Counted from the stretch's first letter, positions 30,219 to 37,715 are shown. The stretch: 64,000 nucleotides of DNA from JBBECJ01 sp963763325 (GCA_963763325.1 CAVXOL010000001.1:434001-498000); one strand, 5' to 3'. Made by a program: numbers and translations. Notes: generated from the letters alone by a model not told the origin.

Positions 30219-30263
30219 CCCCCCGTCATCCTGGGGCCGCAGCCGAAGGATGACAGGGGGGCT
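30217..30263 (+). terminator. Terminator of the GNAT gene
   Basis: Arms 30217-30232 and 30247-30263 pair over 16 bp with one mismatch (AGCCCCCC ... GGGGGGCT ends). The left arm overlaps the TAG stop codon of the acetyltransferase. The tail is CTGTACC, so the U-tract is poor. Confidence 0.65.
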
Positions 30264-30585
30264 CTGTACCACTTCTTCAGCCGTGCGCGAACATAGGGAT
30301 GACAAGGAGGCCGGTTGGGGTGAACGAGCTCTCCCTGGAAGCGCAGGTCAGCGGGTCAGGCCAGCGAGCGTCGGACGACGCGGCGCTGGAAGGAATCTCC
30401 CGCTTCGATCCAAGTTGATCCTGTTACGCTGCAGCGCCGGGTTGAACAGCTCCGAGATCGCCTGAATATCTCGCGTGGATGGAGCATGTCGCCTATACTG
30501 CGCGGCATCGTATCTACGACATACGTCAGGAGTGGTTGGACGCGTGCCCGACCACGATGACGGCGTGATGTGAGGAGCATGCTCC

Positions 30586-30978
30586 ATGTCTGCGAACGAG
30601 GATCTCATTCGCTCACTCTACGATGCGTTTGCTCGTGGCGATGTCCCGACCGTCCTCGGTGCATTCGATCCCGATATCACCTGGACGGACGCCGAAGGCT
30701 TTCCGACCGCTGGCACCTATCATGGACCTGATGCGGTGCTCAATCGGGTCTTCATGCCGCTCGTGCAGGATTGGGACGGCTTTACGGTCGCACCACACGA
30801 CTTCATCGATGGCGGTAATCGGATCGTCTCGCTTGGTCGCTACTCCGGCACGAACAAGGCAACTGGGAAAGCCTTCGACGCCGACTTCGCCCATGTCTGG
30901 ACGGTTGGTGATGGCAAGGTCACCCAGTTCTATCAGTACGTGGACTCCGCGATCGTGCAGGACGCACTGAAGCCGTAG
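30586..30978 (+). CDS. SnoaL-like / NTF2-fold protein
   Basis: A 130-residue protein of the SnoaL-like cone-shaped barrel fold. The N-terminal helix is NEDLIRSLYDAFARGDVPTV, then DITWTDAEGFPTAGTYHG, a HDFIDGGNRIVSLGRYSG strand pair and the closing FDADFAHVWTVGDGKV. AGGAG lies eight bases before ATG 30586. This fold is used by small cyclases, isomerases and dehydratases and by many ketosteroid-isomerase-like proteins of unknown role. There is no gene neighbour that helps. It is followed by a region with a 127-bp dispersed repeat. Confidence 0.85.
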   Translation: MSANEDLIRSLYDAFARGDVPTVLGAFDPDITWTDAEGFPTAGTYHGPDAVLNRVFMPLVQDWDGFTVAPHDFIDGGNRIVSLGRYSGTNKATGKAFDADFAHVWTVGDGKVTQFYQYVDSAIVQDALKP

Positions 30979-31075
30979 AGCAGCTTGAATCCTCACTGAC
31001 CCGCTGGCGTTGGCCGGCGGATCGTTCTTGATGCCGATCGAACCGGTGGACATCCAACTTGATCCGGCGATGTCC

Positions 31076-31202
31076 GGGCAGCCGACGAGATCGCGCGTCT
31101 CAGCCGGTGGTGGAGGTTCATCTGTGAGGTGGTCCAGAGGCATCGAGAAGAGACAGAGGACCTGCGCGAGGGTGTGTTGAGCATTCAGCACGATCCACGC
31201 CA
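31076..31202 (+). repeat. 127-bp dispersed repeat, copy A
   Basis: Aligned without gaps to 34009-34135 (109 of 127 bases identical by eye). On the plus strand both copies keep an open frame (IARLSRxWRxICEVxQRxREETE) with several silent differences, so they may be remnants of a duplicated gene 3' end; there is no start codon in either. Copy A begins 98 bp after the SnoaL-like gene. Confidence 0.7.
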
Positions 31203-31216
31203 CTGGCGCTGCTCGT

Positions 31217-31447
31217 TCACGAGCCCTCCACTGCCGAACCAGTTCCGCGGCGCTGCTGACGGTTCTCCTGCTCCAGGGCGCTGATGCTGGCTTCGAGACG
31301 GTGGGCAATCAGCGTCATGCGCGCGATGTCGAGCGTGGGCTTGTTCCCCTCACGGATCAGGAGGTGCGTCCAGCCCTTGATGACGGCCAGGTGTTCGCGC
31401 ACCGCATGGGGTAGTCGTCGATCGTGCTTCGCTGGATCCACGCTCAC
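31217..31447 (-). CDS. Orphan HisKA-like (DHp) small protein
   Basis: A 76-residue protein whose middle (HAVREHLAVIKGWTHLLIR) resembles the dimerisation/phospho-acceptor helix of histidine kinases (H-E-L-R-N-P-L-A-V-I-K-G-W type), followed by a second helix (LIAHRLEASISALEQENRQ). No ATPase domain is present and no kinase is adjacent. The GTG at 31447 or a second GTG two codons on can be the start; GAGGAG precedes both. It could be a truncated kinase, a phosphotransfer partner or a dimerisation decoy. A 10-bp hairpin lies about 60 bp upstream. Confidence 0.5.
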   Translation of the reverse strand: MSVDPAKHDRRLPHAVREHLAVIKGWTHLLIREGNKPTLDIARMTLIAHRLEASISALEQENRQQRRGTGSAVEGS

Positions 31448-31505
31448 GATCTCCTCACCTTGTCCACCACTTCCACATCATCCCTGACAGCCAGGATGCA
31501 CTCTC

Positions 31506-31539
31506 CATGCCAACCGCCGATCCTGGTGTGGTTGGCATG
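31506..31539. promoter_or_regulatory. Inverted repeat upstream of the HisKA-like gene
   Basis: Arms CATGCCAACC (31506-31515) and GGTTGGCATG (31530-31539) are perfect complements separated by 14 bp. The site lies about 60 bp before the GTG start of the minus-strand HisKA-like gene, where an operator would be expected. A terminator role for an unseen gene is the alternative. Confidence 0.4.
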
Positions 31540-31679
31540 TGATTGATCGCCGGCCAGTTGATGCCACCGTGGCCAGACACGACGTCCACATCGGCGTGAC
31601 GCGTTCTTGACGGAAGCACGCTACGGTTGGGCAATAGAGGGCATGGGGGACGGGGCAGTTCCAGGCATCACCGAGCAGC

Positions 31680-31973
31680 TCACGCCCTCATGTCTTCATC
31701 ATTGCCTGACCGGATCATCGCCTTGGGAGGGCATGCGACCTTGCTGACGCGAACGACACCGCTACGATCGGCGGTGATGCGCCGGCAGTAGCGGTGGGGA
31801 GTTCCTGACTGGGACGCCACGCCTCTGCCCGTTGCTCGTGGTTGCCCAACAGTGCTCTTGGTCACCAGAGCCGAGAGGAGCGTACCGGGATCGTCGTCGA
31901 TCTGGACGACCTCCCACCCGTCACGGATGTGCAGCTGCAGACGGGCATTGAACCGGGCATGGCGATCGTCCAT
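31680..31973 (-). CDS. Small hypothetical protein
   Basis: A 97-residue frame from ATG 31973. The first third (RHARFNARLQLHIRDGWEVVQIDDD) looks like real protein, resembling short Chloroflexota proteins in which a helix is followed by RDGWxVV; the rest (SQSGTPHRYCRRITADRSG) is rich in Arg and Cys and less convincing, so the 3' part may be out of frame. A GAAGGATGG stretch precedes the start. Its function is unknown. Confidence 0.35.
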   Translation of the reverse strand: MDDRHARFNARLQLHIRDGWEVVQIDDDPGTLLSALVTKSTVGQPRATGRGVASQSGTPHRYCRRITADRSGVVRVSKVACPPKAMIRSGNDEDMRA

Positions 31974-32434
31974 GGCGTACCGACCATCCTTCTCGACATC
32001 GACGCCATCTCCATCCCCAGATCGTGCCCTGCCATGGGGTGGCAAGACACGACCATGCGGGAGGGAGGGGGGAGTGGGAGCTGATAGGGACCAGGGCGCC
32101 GGGGGCGGAACACAACACAAAACCGGCTCGATGGTCATCGGCCGGTTACGCCACTCGCTCGACACGGGCGAGGCGTCCAGGTTACAGCCCGTGGGTCATC
32201 GCGTCCTTCAGTTGTCTGAGACGGAGCCTACCGTGGGCGATGAAACGCCGGACAGGGCCAAAGGTCCATGTTGCGGGCAGGACAACCGGCCTTCGTTTGG
32301 ACCAGCCGAACCATATCGTTGGAGCGACACAACCCAGCCCAGACCACGTGATGCTGGACACCAGCCATGGTTTCCATCATGATGGCACCACGCAGCACAC
32401 CCGTTGGTACCGCCTTGCCGGGAAGGATGCAGCC
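31974..32434. other. Intergenic region before the CSLREA gene
   Basis: About 460 bp with no convincing gene. The long plus-strand frame that runs through it into the CSLREA protein is Arg/Pro-rich and lacks a plausible signal peptide, so it is taken as upstream read-through. It should contain the promoter of the CSLREA gene. Confidence 0.4.
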
Positions 32435-33881
32435 GTGACTTCTATGGCTCAATGGCCGATCGTTGCGACCCGTATGGTGTTGGCCGTCTCCGTGCTCCTC
32501 GCATCCTTACTCTGGGTGCTGGCGAGTCATCCCGCCGCGGCTCAGGATCTGACGTTCAACGTCAACAGCTTCCTGGATGTGAGTGATGCCACCCCCGGTG
32601 ACGGCATCTGTGCAACGGTGGAAAATTTCTGCACCATCCGCGCTGCCCTTGAGGAAGCCAATCACCCGAATTCGACCGGGACCGAGTACATCATGATCAG
32701 TCATTCCGGCACCTATCTCCTCAGTGATCAACTGGTGATCACGGGCCAGAACATCTTCATCTACGGGACCGGTGACCCGAGCGACGTCGTCATCGATGGT
32801 GGGGCCGTCAACCGGGTCATCGACATTGGTGCTGCAACGGTCGGCATCTTCTGGGTGACGCTGCGGGGCGGTCGCAACGAGCAATCGGTCGTGGTACCCG
32901 CGCACTATCATGGCGGCGCAATTCACAACCACGGCACGCTCACGCTCGGCGATGTCATCATCGAGGATAGTGTCTCGGCCGACGTGCCGGGAGGGACCGC
33001 CGACTGTATCACCGTCTGCGGTGGCGGGCTCTATAACGCCAATACCGCCATGCTCGCCGATGTCACCTTCGCCAGCAATCGGGCAACACTCCACGGCGGA
33101 GCGATCCACAACGGCGGGACCTTGACCGCGCAGAATGCGACCTTCAGCGACAACACCGCCGGACTGGGAACTGGGGCAGCCGTCTCAAACAATGGGACGG
33201 CGACGATGTTGCATACAACCGTGGCCTGGAACATTACGGGCGTCGGGGCTGCGATCGGTGTCACTGGCGGCGCGCTCACGCTGACTGCCAGTATCGTCGC
33301 GAACAATGTGTCGGCAGCCGGGAATTGTGCTGGGACGGTCACCGACGGAGGCTACAACATCAGTTGGGGCCACGACATTAGTGACCTCGACCTGACCTGT
33401 CCTGGCATCAACCAGGATCCGCTGACTTGATCCGGCGAGACTCCAGGACAACGGTGGGACAACGCCAACCTTCGATCTCCTGGCCGGCAGTTCCGCAATT
33501 GATCTCATTCCAATCGTTAGTTGCCTCGTGCCCGTGGACCAACGGGGTGTCGCGCGACCCCAGTTGCAAGGCTGTGATGCCGGGGCGGTGGAGTGGGTCT
33601 ACACCGTTGAGGCGCAGTTCACCGACCTGCTGGCGGCAATCACGGCCCTCCCCTTCCGGACTGATGCCAGCACGGCAGCCAGCATCCGACGCAACCTGAT
33701 GGCGATGGCGAGCGTTGCTCAGTGGCTGGAGTCGACTGGCCAGACGTCGCTCAGTTGCGTGATGCTTGTCAGGTTGGATCTTGAGATTCGGTCTCAAGTC
33801 GCCAAGCGGAGGATCGCGCCGGCCGATGCGCAGAACATCTACGATCGAACGAGTCAGCTTCGGATGTCGATGGGTTGTTGA
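32435..33881 (+). CDS. Secreted CSLREA / right-handed beta-helix protein, frameshifted
   Basis: GTG 32435 has GGAAGG seven bases upstream and opens a signal peptide (MVLAVSVLLASLLWVLASHPAAAQ). A CSLREA-type segment follows (GDGICATVENFCTIRAALEEAN), then a right-handed beta-helix with repeats such as GGAIHNHGTLTL, GGGLYNANTAMLADVTF and GGAIHNGGTLTAQNATF. The chain then runs to the typical end of such proteins (NQDPL..., DNGGTTPTFDLLAGSSAID, DQRGVARPQLQGCDAGAVE). One indel near 33425 separates the last part. About 95 residues of unknown helical sequence close it (FTDLLAAITALPFRTD). The protein should be exported and may bind the cell surface; many homologues are adhesin-like. Confidence 0.82.
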
Positions 33882-33909
33882 CCTGCCAGCAGCGATCGTG
33901 ACCATTGCG

Positions 33910-33939
33910 GCAGGGCCGGTACAAATGCACCGGCCCTGC
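33910..33939 (+). terminator. Hairpin after the CSLREA gene
   Basis: An 11-bp perfect stem (GCAGGGCCGGT and its complement) with an 8-base loop, 29 bp after the stop. The tail is pyrimidine-rich but has no T-run. Confidence 0.65.
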
Positions 33940-34008
33940 TGGTCCCTCTGGTATTCCTCTGTCGCTGCCCGGAGATACGACAACCCAGTCAGTGTGTCGC
34001 CGATCGCT

Positions 34009-34135
34009 GGGCAGCCGGAGAGATCGCGCGTCTCAGCCGGCGGTGGAGGATCATCTGTGAGGTGGCCCAGAGGAGTCGAGAAGAGACAGAGGCTATGCGC
34101 GAGGGCGTGTCGCACTATCAGCATGATCCGCGCCA
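34009..34135 (+). repeat. 127-bp dispersed repeat, copy B
   Basis: Partner of the repeat at 31076-31202, with no gaps and about 86% identity by eye. It starts 128 bp after the CSLREA gene stop; copy A lies at a similar distance behind a different plus-strand gene. Confidence 0.7.
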
Positions 34136-34207
34136 TGACACCTTGCTCGTCATTCGACTCGCGTCGGTGGGACCTCCTGGTTAGCGCTGGCGGGTCGTCT
34201 GTGTGCT

Positions 34208-34480
34208 TTATGTGTAAAGGTAGACGAGGTTATCGATAGCACCGCCAGCTGCCTGGAGTCTCTTGACATCGGTGATCTCTCTCACTCGATGATCACTCGC
34301 GAATGCAATGCGATCACCGGGCTGGAAGAGGGGCTCCACAGCACTGCGATTCTGGTCGAGCGGATCTTTAGCGAACGAACTCGATCCTTCTACCATGCGC
34401 ACCTTGGAGACCAGAATGTGATCGCCTCGGTCATTCACCCGGTAGACTGCGTCACCACGCCACCGGGGGATGTTCGTCAT
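34208..34480 (-). CDS. Hypothetical protein, 90 residues
   Basis: AAGGAG lies seven bases before ATG 34480, a near-ideal ribosome site. The protein (MTNIPRWRGDAVYRVND...) is a small, mixed alpha/beta, charged chain with no signal peptide or membrane segment. It contains RGDHILVSKVRMVEG and PGDRIAFASDHRVREI, which suggest a small beta-barrel. I do not recognise the family. It is followed downstream by the 127-bp repeat and preceded by another small minus-strand gene. Confidence 0.65.
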   Translation of the reverse strand: MTNIPRWRGDAVYRVNDRGDHILVSKVRMVEGSSSFAKDPLDQNRSAVEPLFQPGDRIAFASDHRVREITDVKRLQAAGGAIDNLVYLYT

Positions 34481-34566
34481 CTCATGCTCCTTATGGGAAT
34501 CGATGCAGTACACTGATTGGAATTGGGGAGTAGTGCCGCTGCGAACGATCACTACTCCCCTGGCTC

Positions 34567-34592
34567 AGAGGACTAGCTCACGCTAGTCCTCT
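34567..34592 (-). terminator. Hairpin overlapping the 3' end of the 55-residue gene
   Basis: A 10-bp perfect stem (AGAGGACTAG / CTAGTCCTCT) around CTCACG. It contains the gene's own stop codon (34583-34585) and last two codons. On the plus strand it is followed by TTTT; on the minus strand there is no U-tract. Confidence 0.55.
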
Positions 34593-34750
34593 TTTCGCAC
34601 GCCCTTGAATGGGGCTTTGTCAGCCTTGCCATTCACGAACGTCCCGGTTTTGGTGTCCCGCTTGGTCCAAGTCTGCGTCTTCGGGTTGAAGCTCTGCGAC
34701 CGATCCCGCACGGCACCACGGCGGAAGTTCTGGTTGGTGTTGGTTGCCAT
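34583..34750 (-). CDS. Small basic protein, 55 residues
   Basis: The gene begins at ATG 34750 with GGAGGTGA at ideal spacing, one of the best ribosome sites in the window. The product is small, soluble and basic, rich in Asn, Thr, Arg and Lys: MATNTNQNFRRGAVRDRSQ..., then FNPKTQTWTKRDTKTGTF and a C-terminal PFKGVRKED. Short proteins of this pattern (GAxRxRSQxFNPKTxxxxKRD ... FKGVRKE) are, from memory, widespread hypothetical proteins in several bacterial phyla. The function is unknown. A hairpin overlaps its stop codon. Confidence 0.75.
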   Translation of the reverse strand: MATNTNQNFRRGAVRDRSQSFNPKTQTWTKRDTKTGTFVNGKADKAPFKGVRKED

Positions 34751-34835
34751 CTGCTATCACCTCCTCTCTAGATCAATCTGGTGTATTCAAGTGAATGAAC
34801 TCGCTGTCTGGTCCTCTGAACGTCGTTCAGTCAGC

Positions 34836-35261
34836 CTACGGCTTGATAACTCGGAATGATGTCCGGCTCCCGGCTTGGCCATCTATCATCGTAATAACCG
34901 TATACCCACCCGGCTGGCTGAAAGCGATCTGGAGATTGACTGCAAGCTGGGCACGTTGCGATTGCCCTCTTGGGAACCCGGGAGGACGCCCTACCTCTAG
35001 ATGACCCTCGATCTTGGCCTGCTCCTGGCCATCTTCGTCTTGGATCGAAATCACCAACGCATGCGCCTCGTTAGTCTGATTCCAAGGGACCTGAACAGCG
35101 ACCGCAAGCCCGATCGTGCGAGTATGTGGGAATCCAGTTGGAACACTGATCGTGTCCCACCCTCCACCTGAGAGATATAGCTTTCCGCCTACGATGTCAG
35201 CATAGTCTGCTAGGATCATCCATTCGACAGTGCAGTCGTTCGGGATTTCAGCGTCTTGCAC
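34836..35261 (-). CDS. DUF6941-like protein
   Basis: A 141-residue soluble beta-rich protein. Its central pattern is ILADYADIVGGKLYLSGGGWD, followed by TRTIGLAVAVQVPWNQTNEAHAL, then EVGRPPGFPRGQSQRAQLAVN and a closing YTVITMIDGQAGSRTSFRV. I recall this pattern from the family named DUF6941, of unknown function, found mostly in Actinobacteria and Chloroflexota; the assignment is from memory. The start at 35261 shares a short intergenic region with the divergent toxin-like gene at 35335. Three spaced ACTACA repeats lie in that region. Confidence 0.7.
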   Translation of the reverse strand: MQDAEIPNDCTVEWMILADYADIVGGKLYLSGGGWDTISVPTGFPHTRTIGLAVAVQVPWNQTNEAHALVISIQDEDGQEQAKIEGHLEVGRPPGFPRGQSQRAQLAVNLQIAFSQPGGYTVITMIDGQAGSRTSFRVIKP

Positions 35262-35282
35262 TTGCGTTTCCTTCTGCGTTGC

Positions 35283-35309
35283 ACTACAATGACACTACAG
35301 TTAACTACA
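35283..35309. promoter_or_regulatory. Three ACTACA direct repeats in a divergent promoter region
   Basis: ACTACA occurs at 35283, 35294 and 35304, at 11- and 10-bp intervals, so the copies face the same side of the helix. They lie 22-48 bp from the DUF6941 start (35261) and 26-52 bp from the toxin-like start (35335). This is the expected layout of a repressor-binding array, probably for the antitoxin-like protein. Confidence 0.5.
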
Positions 35310-35334
35310 GACACGATACCGAGAACGGTGGCCG

Positions 35335-35616
35335 ATGTCAAGCGTCGAAATCATCGGGTTTGTTCACGATGACGAAAACGAGGAAAAGTACTGGGCACAC
35401 GGCATCGCCTTGGAACAGGTTGACGATGTGCTGGCTGATCGACACATCGTCCGGCGTAACCGTCGGAACCGTCGAGCTCCATTCTTGGTGATCGGAGTGG
35501 ATCGAAGTGGCAGGTGCATTGCGATTCCGATCGAGCCGACCTATGATCCGCTAATCTGGCGGCCAGTCACCGCCTGGTACTGTAAAGACAGTGAAGCAGC
35601 GTCGTTAGCACGGTAG
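35335..35616 (+). CDS. BrnT-like toxin candidate
   Basis: A 93-residue protein. The first half fits a small BrnT/DUF4258-type RNase fold: DENEEKYWAHGIALEQVDDVL, then RRNRRNRRAPFLVIGVDRSGR and IPIEPTYDPLIWRPVTAWYCKDSEAASL. The DExxEKYWAHGI and WRPVTAWYC positions correspond to those that BrnT uses for catalysis, although I cannot confirm the residues without an alignment. The gene precedes a ribbon-helix-helix-like partner by 42 bp, the order usual for toxin then antitoxin in brnTA. The leader holds three ACTACA repeats. Its ribosome site is weak (CGGTGG), as is common for toxins. Confidence 0.6.
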   Translation: MSSVEIIGFVHDDENEEKYWAHGIALEQVDDVLADRHIVRRNRRNRRAPFLVIGVDRSGRCIAIPIEPTYDPLIWRPVTAWYCKDSEAASLAR

Positions 35617-35619
35617 AGT

Positions 35620-35640
35620 GTGAAGCCGATACGGCTTCAC
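35620..35640 (+). promoter_or_regulatory. 9-bp hairpin in the toxin-antitoxin intergenic leader
   Basis: GTGAAGCCG and CGGCTTCAC pair perfectly around the loop ATA, four bases after the toxin stop and just ahead of the AAGGAGG site of the antitoxin-like gene. In a polycistronic mRNA it could tune antitoxin translation or RNA stability; a weak internal terminator is the alternative. Confidence 0.5.
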
Positions 35641-35658
35641 AAGGAGGGTGATGTCAGT

Positions 35659-36000
35659 ATGACGCGGTGGACCGACGATGAGCTCAGGCAACTTGAGGAT
35701 TCGGGCACATGGGATGAGGACGCTGAAGTTCGTCCGCCAGTGAAGAATCAACGTTCGGTCGTATCAGTGGCTTTTGCACGCGAGGATCTCGATCGCGTTT
35801 CTCAGGCCGCAAGGCAACACGGAATGAAGACGTCGGAGTTCATCAGAAATGCCGCGTTGCGGCAAGCGTCTGGGAATGTGAGTATGACTGGCACCGCAAC
35901 TATCTCGGACGGCCAGGGAGGCTTTCGGAGAGTTGCCATAACCGTGCCGTCACGAGTTTTTGCAGTCACCAATCCTCCTGAGAATTCCTACACTCAGTAA
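35659..36000 (+). CDS. Antitoxin-like partner of the BrnT-like gene
   Basis: A 113-residue protein. The middle contains VVSVAFAREDLDRVSQAARQHGMKTSEFIRNAAL, split as a beta strand and two helices, which fits a ribbon-helix-helix DNA-binding domain of the BrnA/CopG type. The N-terminus (MTRWTDDELRQLEDSGTWD) is acidic and may contact the toxin, and the C-terminal 30 residues look flexible. AAGGAGGG lies ten bases before ATG 35659. Co-directional with the toxin-like gene upstream, it probably represses the shared promoter through the ACTACA array. A LexA-type palindrome starts 18 bp after the stop. Confidence 0.6.
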   Translation: MTRWTDDELRQLEDSGTWDEDAEVRPPVKNQRSVVSVAFAREDLDRVSQAARQHGMKTSEFIRNAALRQASGNVSMTGTATISDGQGGFRRVAITVPSRVFAVTNPPENSYTQ

Positions 36001-36014
36001 CATCGCCATGTTTA

Positions 36015-36045
36015 TTGACAGGGTAGAACATGTGTTCTACCCTGT
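36015..36045 (+). promoter_or_regulatory. Promoter overlapped by a LexA-type palindrome
   Basis: TTGACA (36015-36020), a 17-bp spacer and TACCCT (36038-36043) form a promoter. It is overlaid by a perfect palindrome with 13-bp arms (36018-36030, 36033-36045) whose centre reads AGAACATGTGTTCT. This fits GAAC-N4-GTTC, the core of the LexA SOS box in Gram-positive bacteria and in Dehalococcoides. The next gene start is 36137. Lack of a T-tract argues against a simple terminator for the antitoxin gene. Confidence 0.6.
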
Positions 36046-36136
36046 ACATGGTTGAGCGCAACAGCGCCGGGAACAGGGACAGCCGCCGATGAGCTACGAA
36101 ACGTAGCCGCCGGCGGCATTGTGTTGGGAGCGAGTG

Positions 36137-36397
36137 ATGGCCGCTCGAGTGACGACGACACAGCAGCACGGTCGCGGGAGATCTCGCCACCACATCGAGA
36201 CCGACGACGGCCGGCGCTACTGTGTCTGGACCGTGCCGTGGTTGAGCACCAACGACTAGGTCATCGGCTACGAGGCGTGGATCACGGAACGCGACCAGCG
36301 GCCGGCTGATCAGCAGCTGGCGATCGATGCGGCGCTCAAGACCGTCGAGAAGATCGATCGGTCGCGGGAGGTGCTGGGCAAGAGCAAGCCGAGTTAA
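36137..36397 (+). pseudogene. Small gene interrupted by an in-frame TAG
   Basis: ATG 36137 (GGGAG upstream) opens an 86-codon frame whose only internal stop is TAG at 36257-36259. Both sides look like protein: HHIETDDGRRYCVWTVPWL before the stop, then VIGYEAWITERDQRP and LAIDAALKTVEKIDRSREVL after it, with a helical second half and a normal stop (TAA) at 36395. A nonsense mutation or a sequencing error would explain it; amber read-through cannot be excluded. It is the first gene after the LexA-type promoter 92 bp upstream. Confidence 0.45.
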
Positions 36398-36649
36398 CGA
36401 CTTGCTAACATGATTCAGCCCGCTAACACGCGGTTGTATCCTCGCTCGTAGGCTCCTATGCGGTCTGAATCGCACGATTCCCCATGAACTCAGCCATTCC
36501 AGATACAGTAGCGACGCCGAAAAGTACGTATGCCCTGCCGCGGACAAATGAGTAGTTCTGTGGATGCTGGTCAGGGATTGGTGCCGCAGAATAGCAGTAT
36601 CCCGGAATGGAGACCGGGATCGGTGAGCGCGTGCAGAGGGATGGACGGC
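36398..36649. other. Intergenic gap before the second small paralogue gene
   Basis: No convincing gene. The plus-strand frame from 36530 joins the next gene but its upstream part is Ser/Gly-rich and lacks a ribosome site. Confidence 0.3.
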
Positions 36650-36895
36650 ATGCGGGTGAAGACGATTACGCGAGAGACACTGGCGATGATGAACGAACAG
36701 CAACTCACGGCCCGAACCACCCCGACCGACGCGATCATCGCCCCGGAAGGGTCGGAACTGGCGAGTCGCCTGCGCTCGCGTGGCTGGGTGGCGCGTTCCG
36801 GCTGGCGCCGCCGTCAGACCGGAGGGACCGCCGTCTGGCTTGTCCGCTTCGAGGAGCCAGACGCCGCGCGCGGAGATAGTGTCCCTCGCAGCTGA
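36650..36895 (+). CDS. Small conserved protein, paralogue of the protein at 14773
   Basis: An 81-residue protein. It aligns without gaps from the first Met (MRVKTITRETLAMMNEQQ) to the conserved core EGSELASRLRSRGWVARS...VWLVRFE of the protein at 14773-15012, which supports ATG 36650 as start; AGAGGG lies upstream. The C-terminal tails differ (EPDAARGDSVPRS against ESPFASPEVAAA). No known domain; it is soluble and basic. The two copies sit 22 kb apart on opposite strands, so this is a family with at least two members in the genome. Confidence 0.65.
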   Translation: MRVKTITRETLAMMNEQQLTARTTPTDAIIAPEGSELASRLRSRGWVARSGWRRRQTGGTAVWLVRFEEPDAARGDSVPRS

Positions 36896-36907
36896 TTCGT
36901 GCCGTTC

Positions 36908-37715
36908 CTACGGTGCCTTCTGGATCCGCCCTCGCGCTGTTCGGGCGGCCTGGCGCACGAGCCGGCGATCGTCGCTGGCGAGTTGGTCGAGGATTGTCTG
37001 AGCGCGATCCGGGTAGCGGCGGGCAACGCCGCTGCCGCAGGCCATCGCGACGTTCCAGCGCGTGATCTCGTCGTCACGACCGGCCCAGCCGGCGAGCGCG
37101 TTGAAGGTGGCGTCCGGATAGGCGCGCATCAGGCCATCGCCAATCGCGAACGGACCAAGATTCTTTCGGACGTAGTCATCCCGGTCGGTCAGGAGCGGTT
37201 CGAGCAGCGCGATCAGCGGCTCGGCCCTGTCTGGCTTGCTGGGCTCGGCGGCGCGCATGGCTGCCAGCGCAATGGCCCGGCGGACGCCAGGTTCCGGATG
37301 CGTCACGAGCGCCTGCATTGTCGGATACTCACTGCTGAAATCGCGGTCGAGCGCCGTGCCGAAGATTCCGGCGGCCCACTCACGCACCTCCCAGTCGGGG
37401 TCAACGGCGAGACGGACAGCACGGTCGAGAACCGCCTGCCGGTCGTTCGGCCAGAGATCAGCCAGCAGGATACAGGCGATCGAACGTGCGATCGGCTCAG
37501 GCTCAACAGCGAGGCGCAGAGCAGTATTCAGTAGCGTCACAGTGCGCGCTCCGTCACGCGCCTGAATGCAGCCCGCTGTCCAGCGCTTGATCGCGGCATT
37601 GACACCGGGTTTGCCGTGGTGGGTTCCGGTACGGAGCGCGGCAACCAGCGCACTGTCGTCATCGGCTGGCGACGGCGGCGTCGATCAGGGCACGGACGGC
37701 GTGATCGTCGCTCAC
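36908..37715 (-). CDS. HEAT-repeat protein, frameshifted
   Basis: The intact C-terminal 210 residues form helical repeats of the HEAT / DNA-alkylation-repeat type (DRAVRLAVDPDWEVREWAA, LVTHPEPGVRRAIALAA, LLTDRDDYVRKNLGPF, LASDDRRLVRQAARTARG). The upstream part, from a GTG at 37715 (VSDDHAVRALIDAAVAS), is in another frame and joins at about 37665, where one indel restores SALVAALRTGTHHGKPGVNAAIKRW. The role is probably protein binding or DNA glycosylase-like scaffolding without catalytic residues visible. Its start is 17 bp after the stop of the response regulator, so the two are likely co-transcribed. Confidence 0.7.

Noticed and set aside
36018..36045. Reading the 13-bp-arm palindrome as terminator of the antitoxin gene
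   Set aside because: No T-tract follows, a -35 element overlaps its left arm, and the core matches an SOS box; an operator is the better reading, though not proven.
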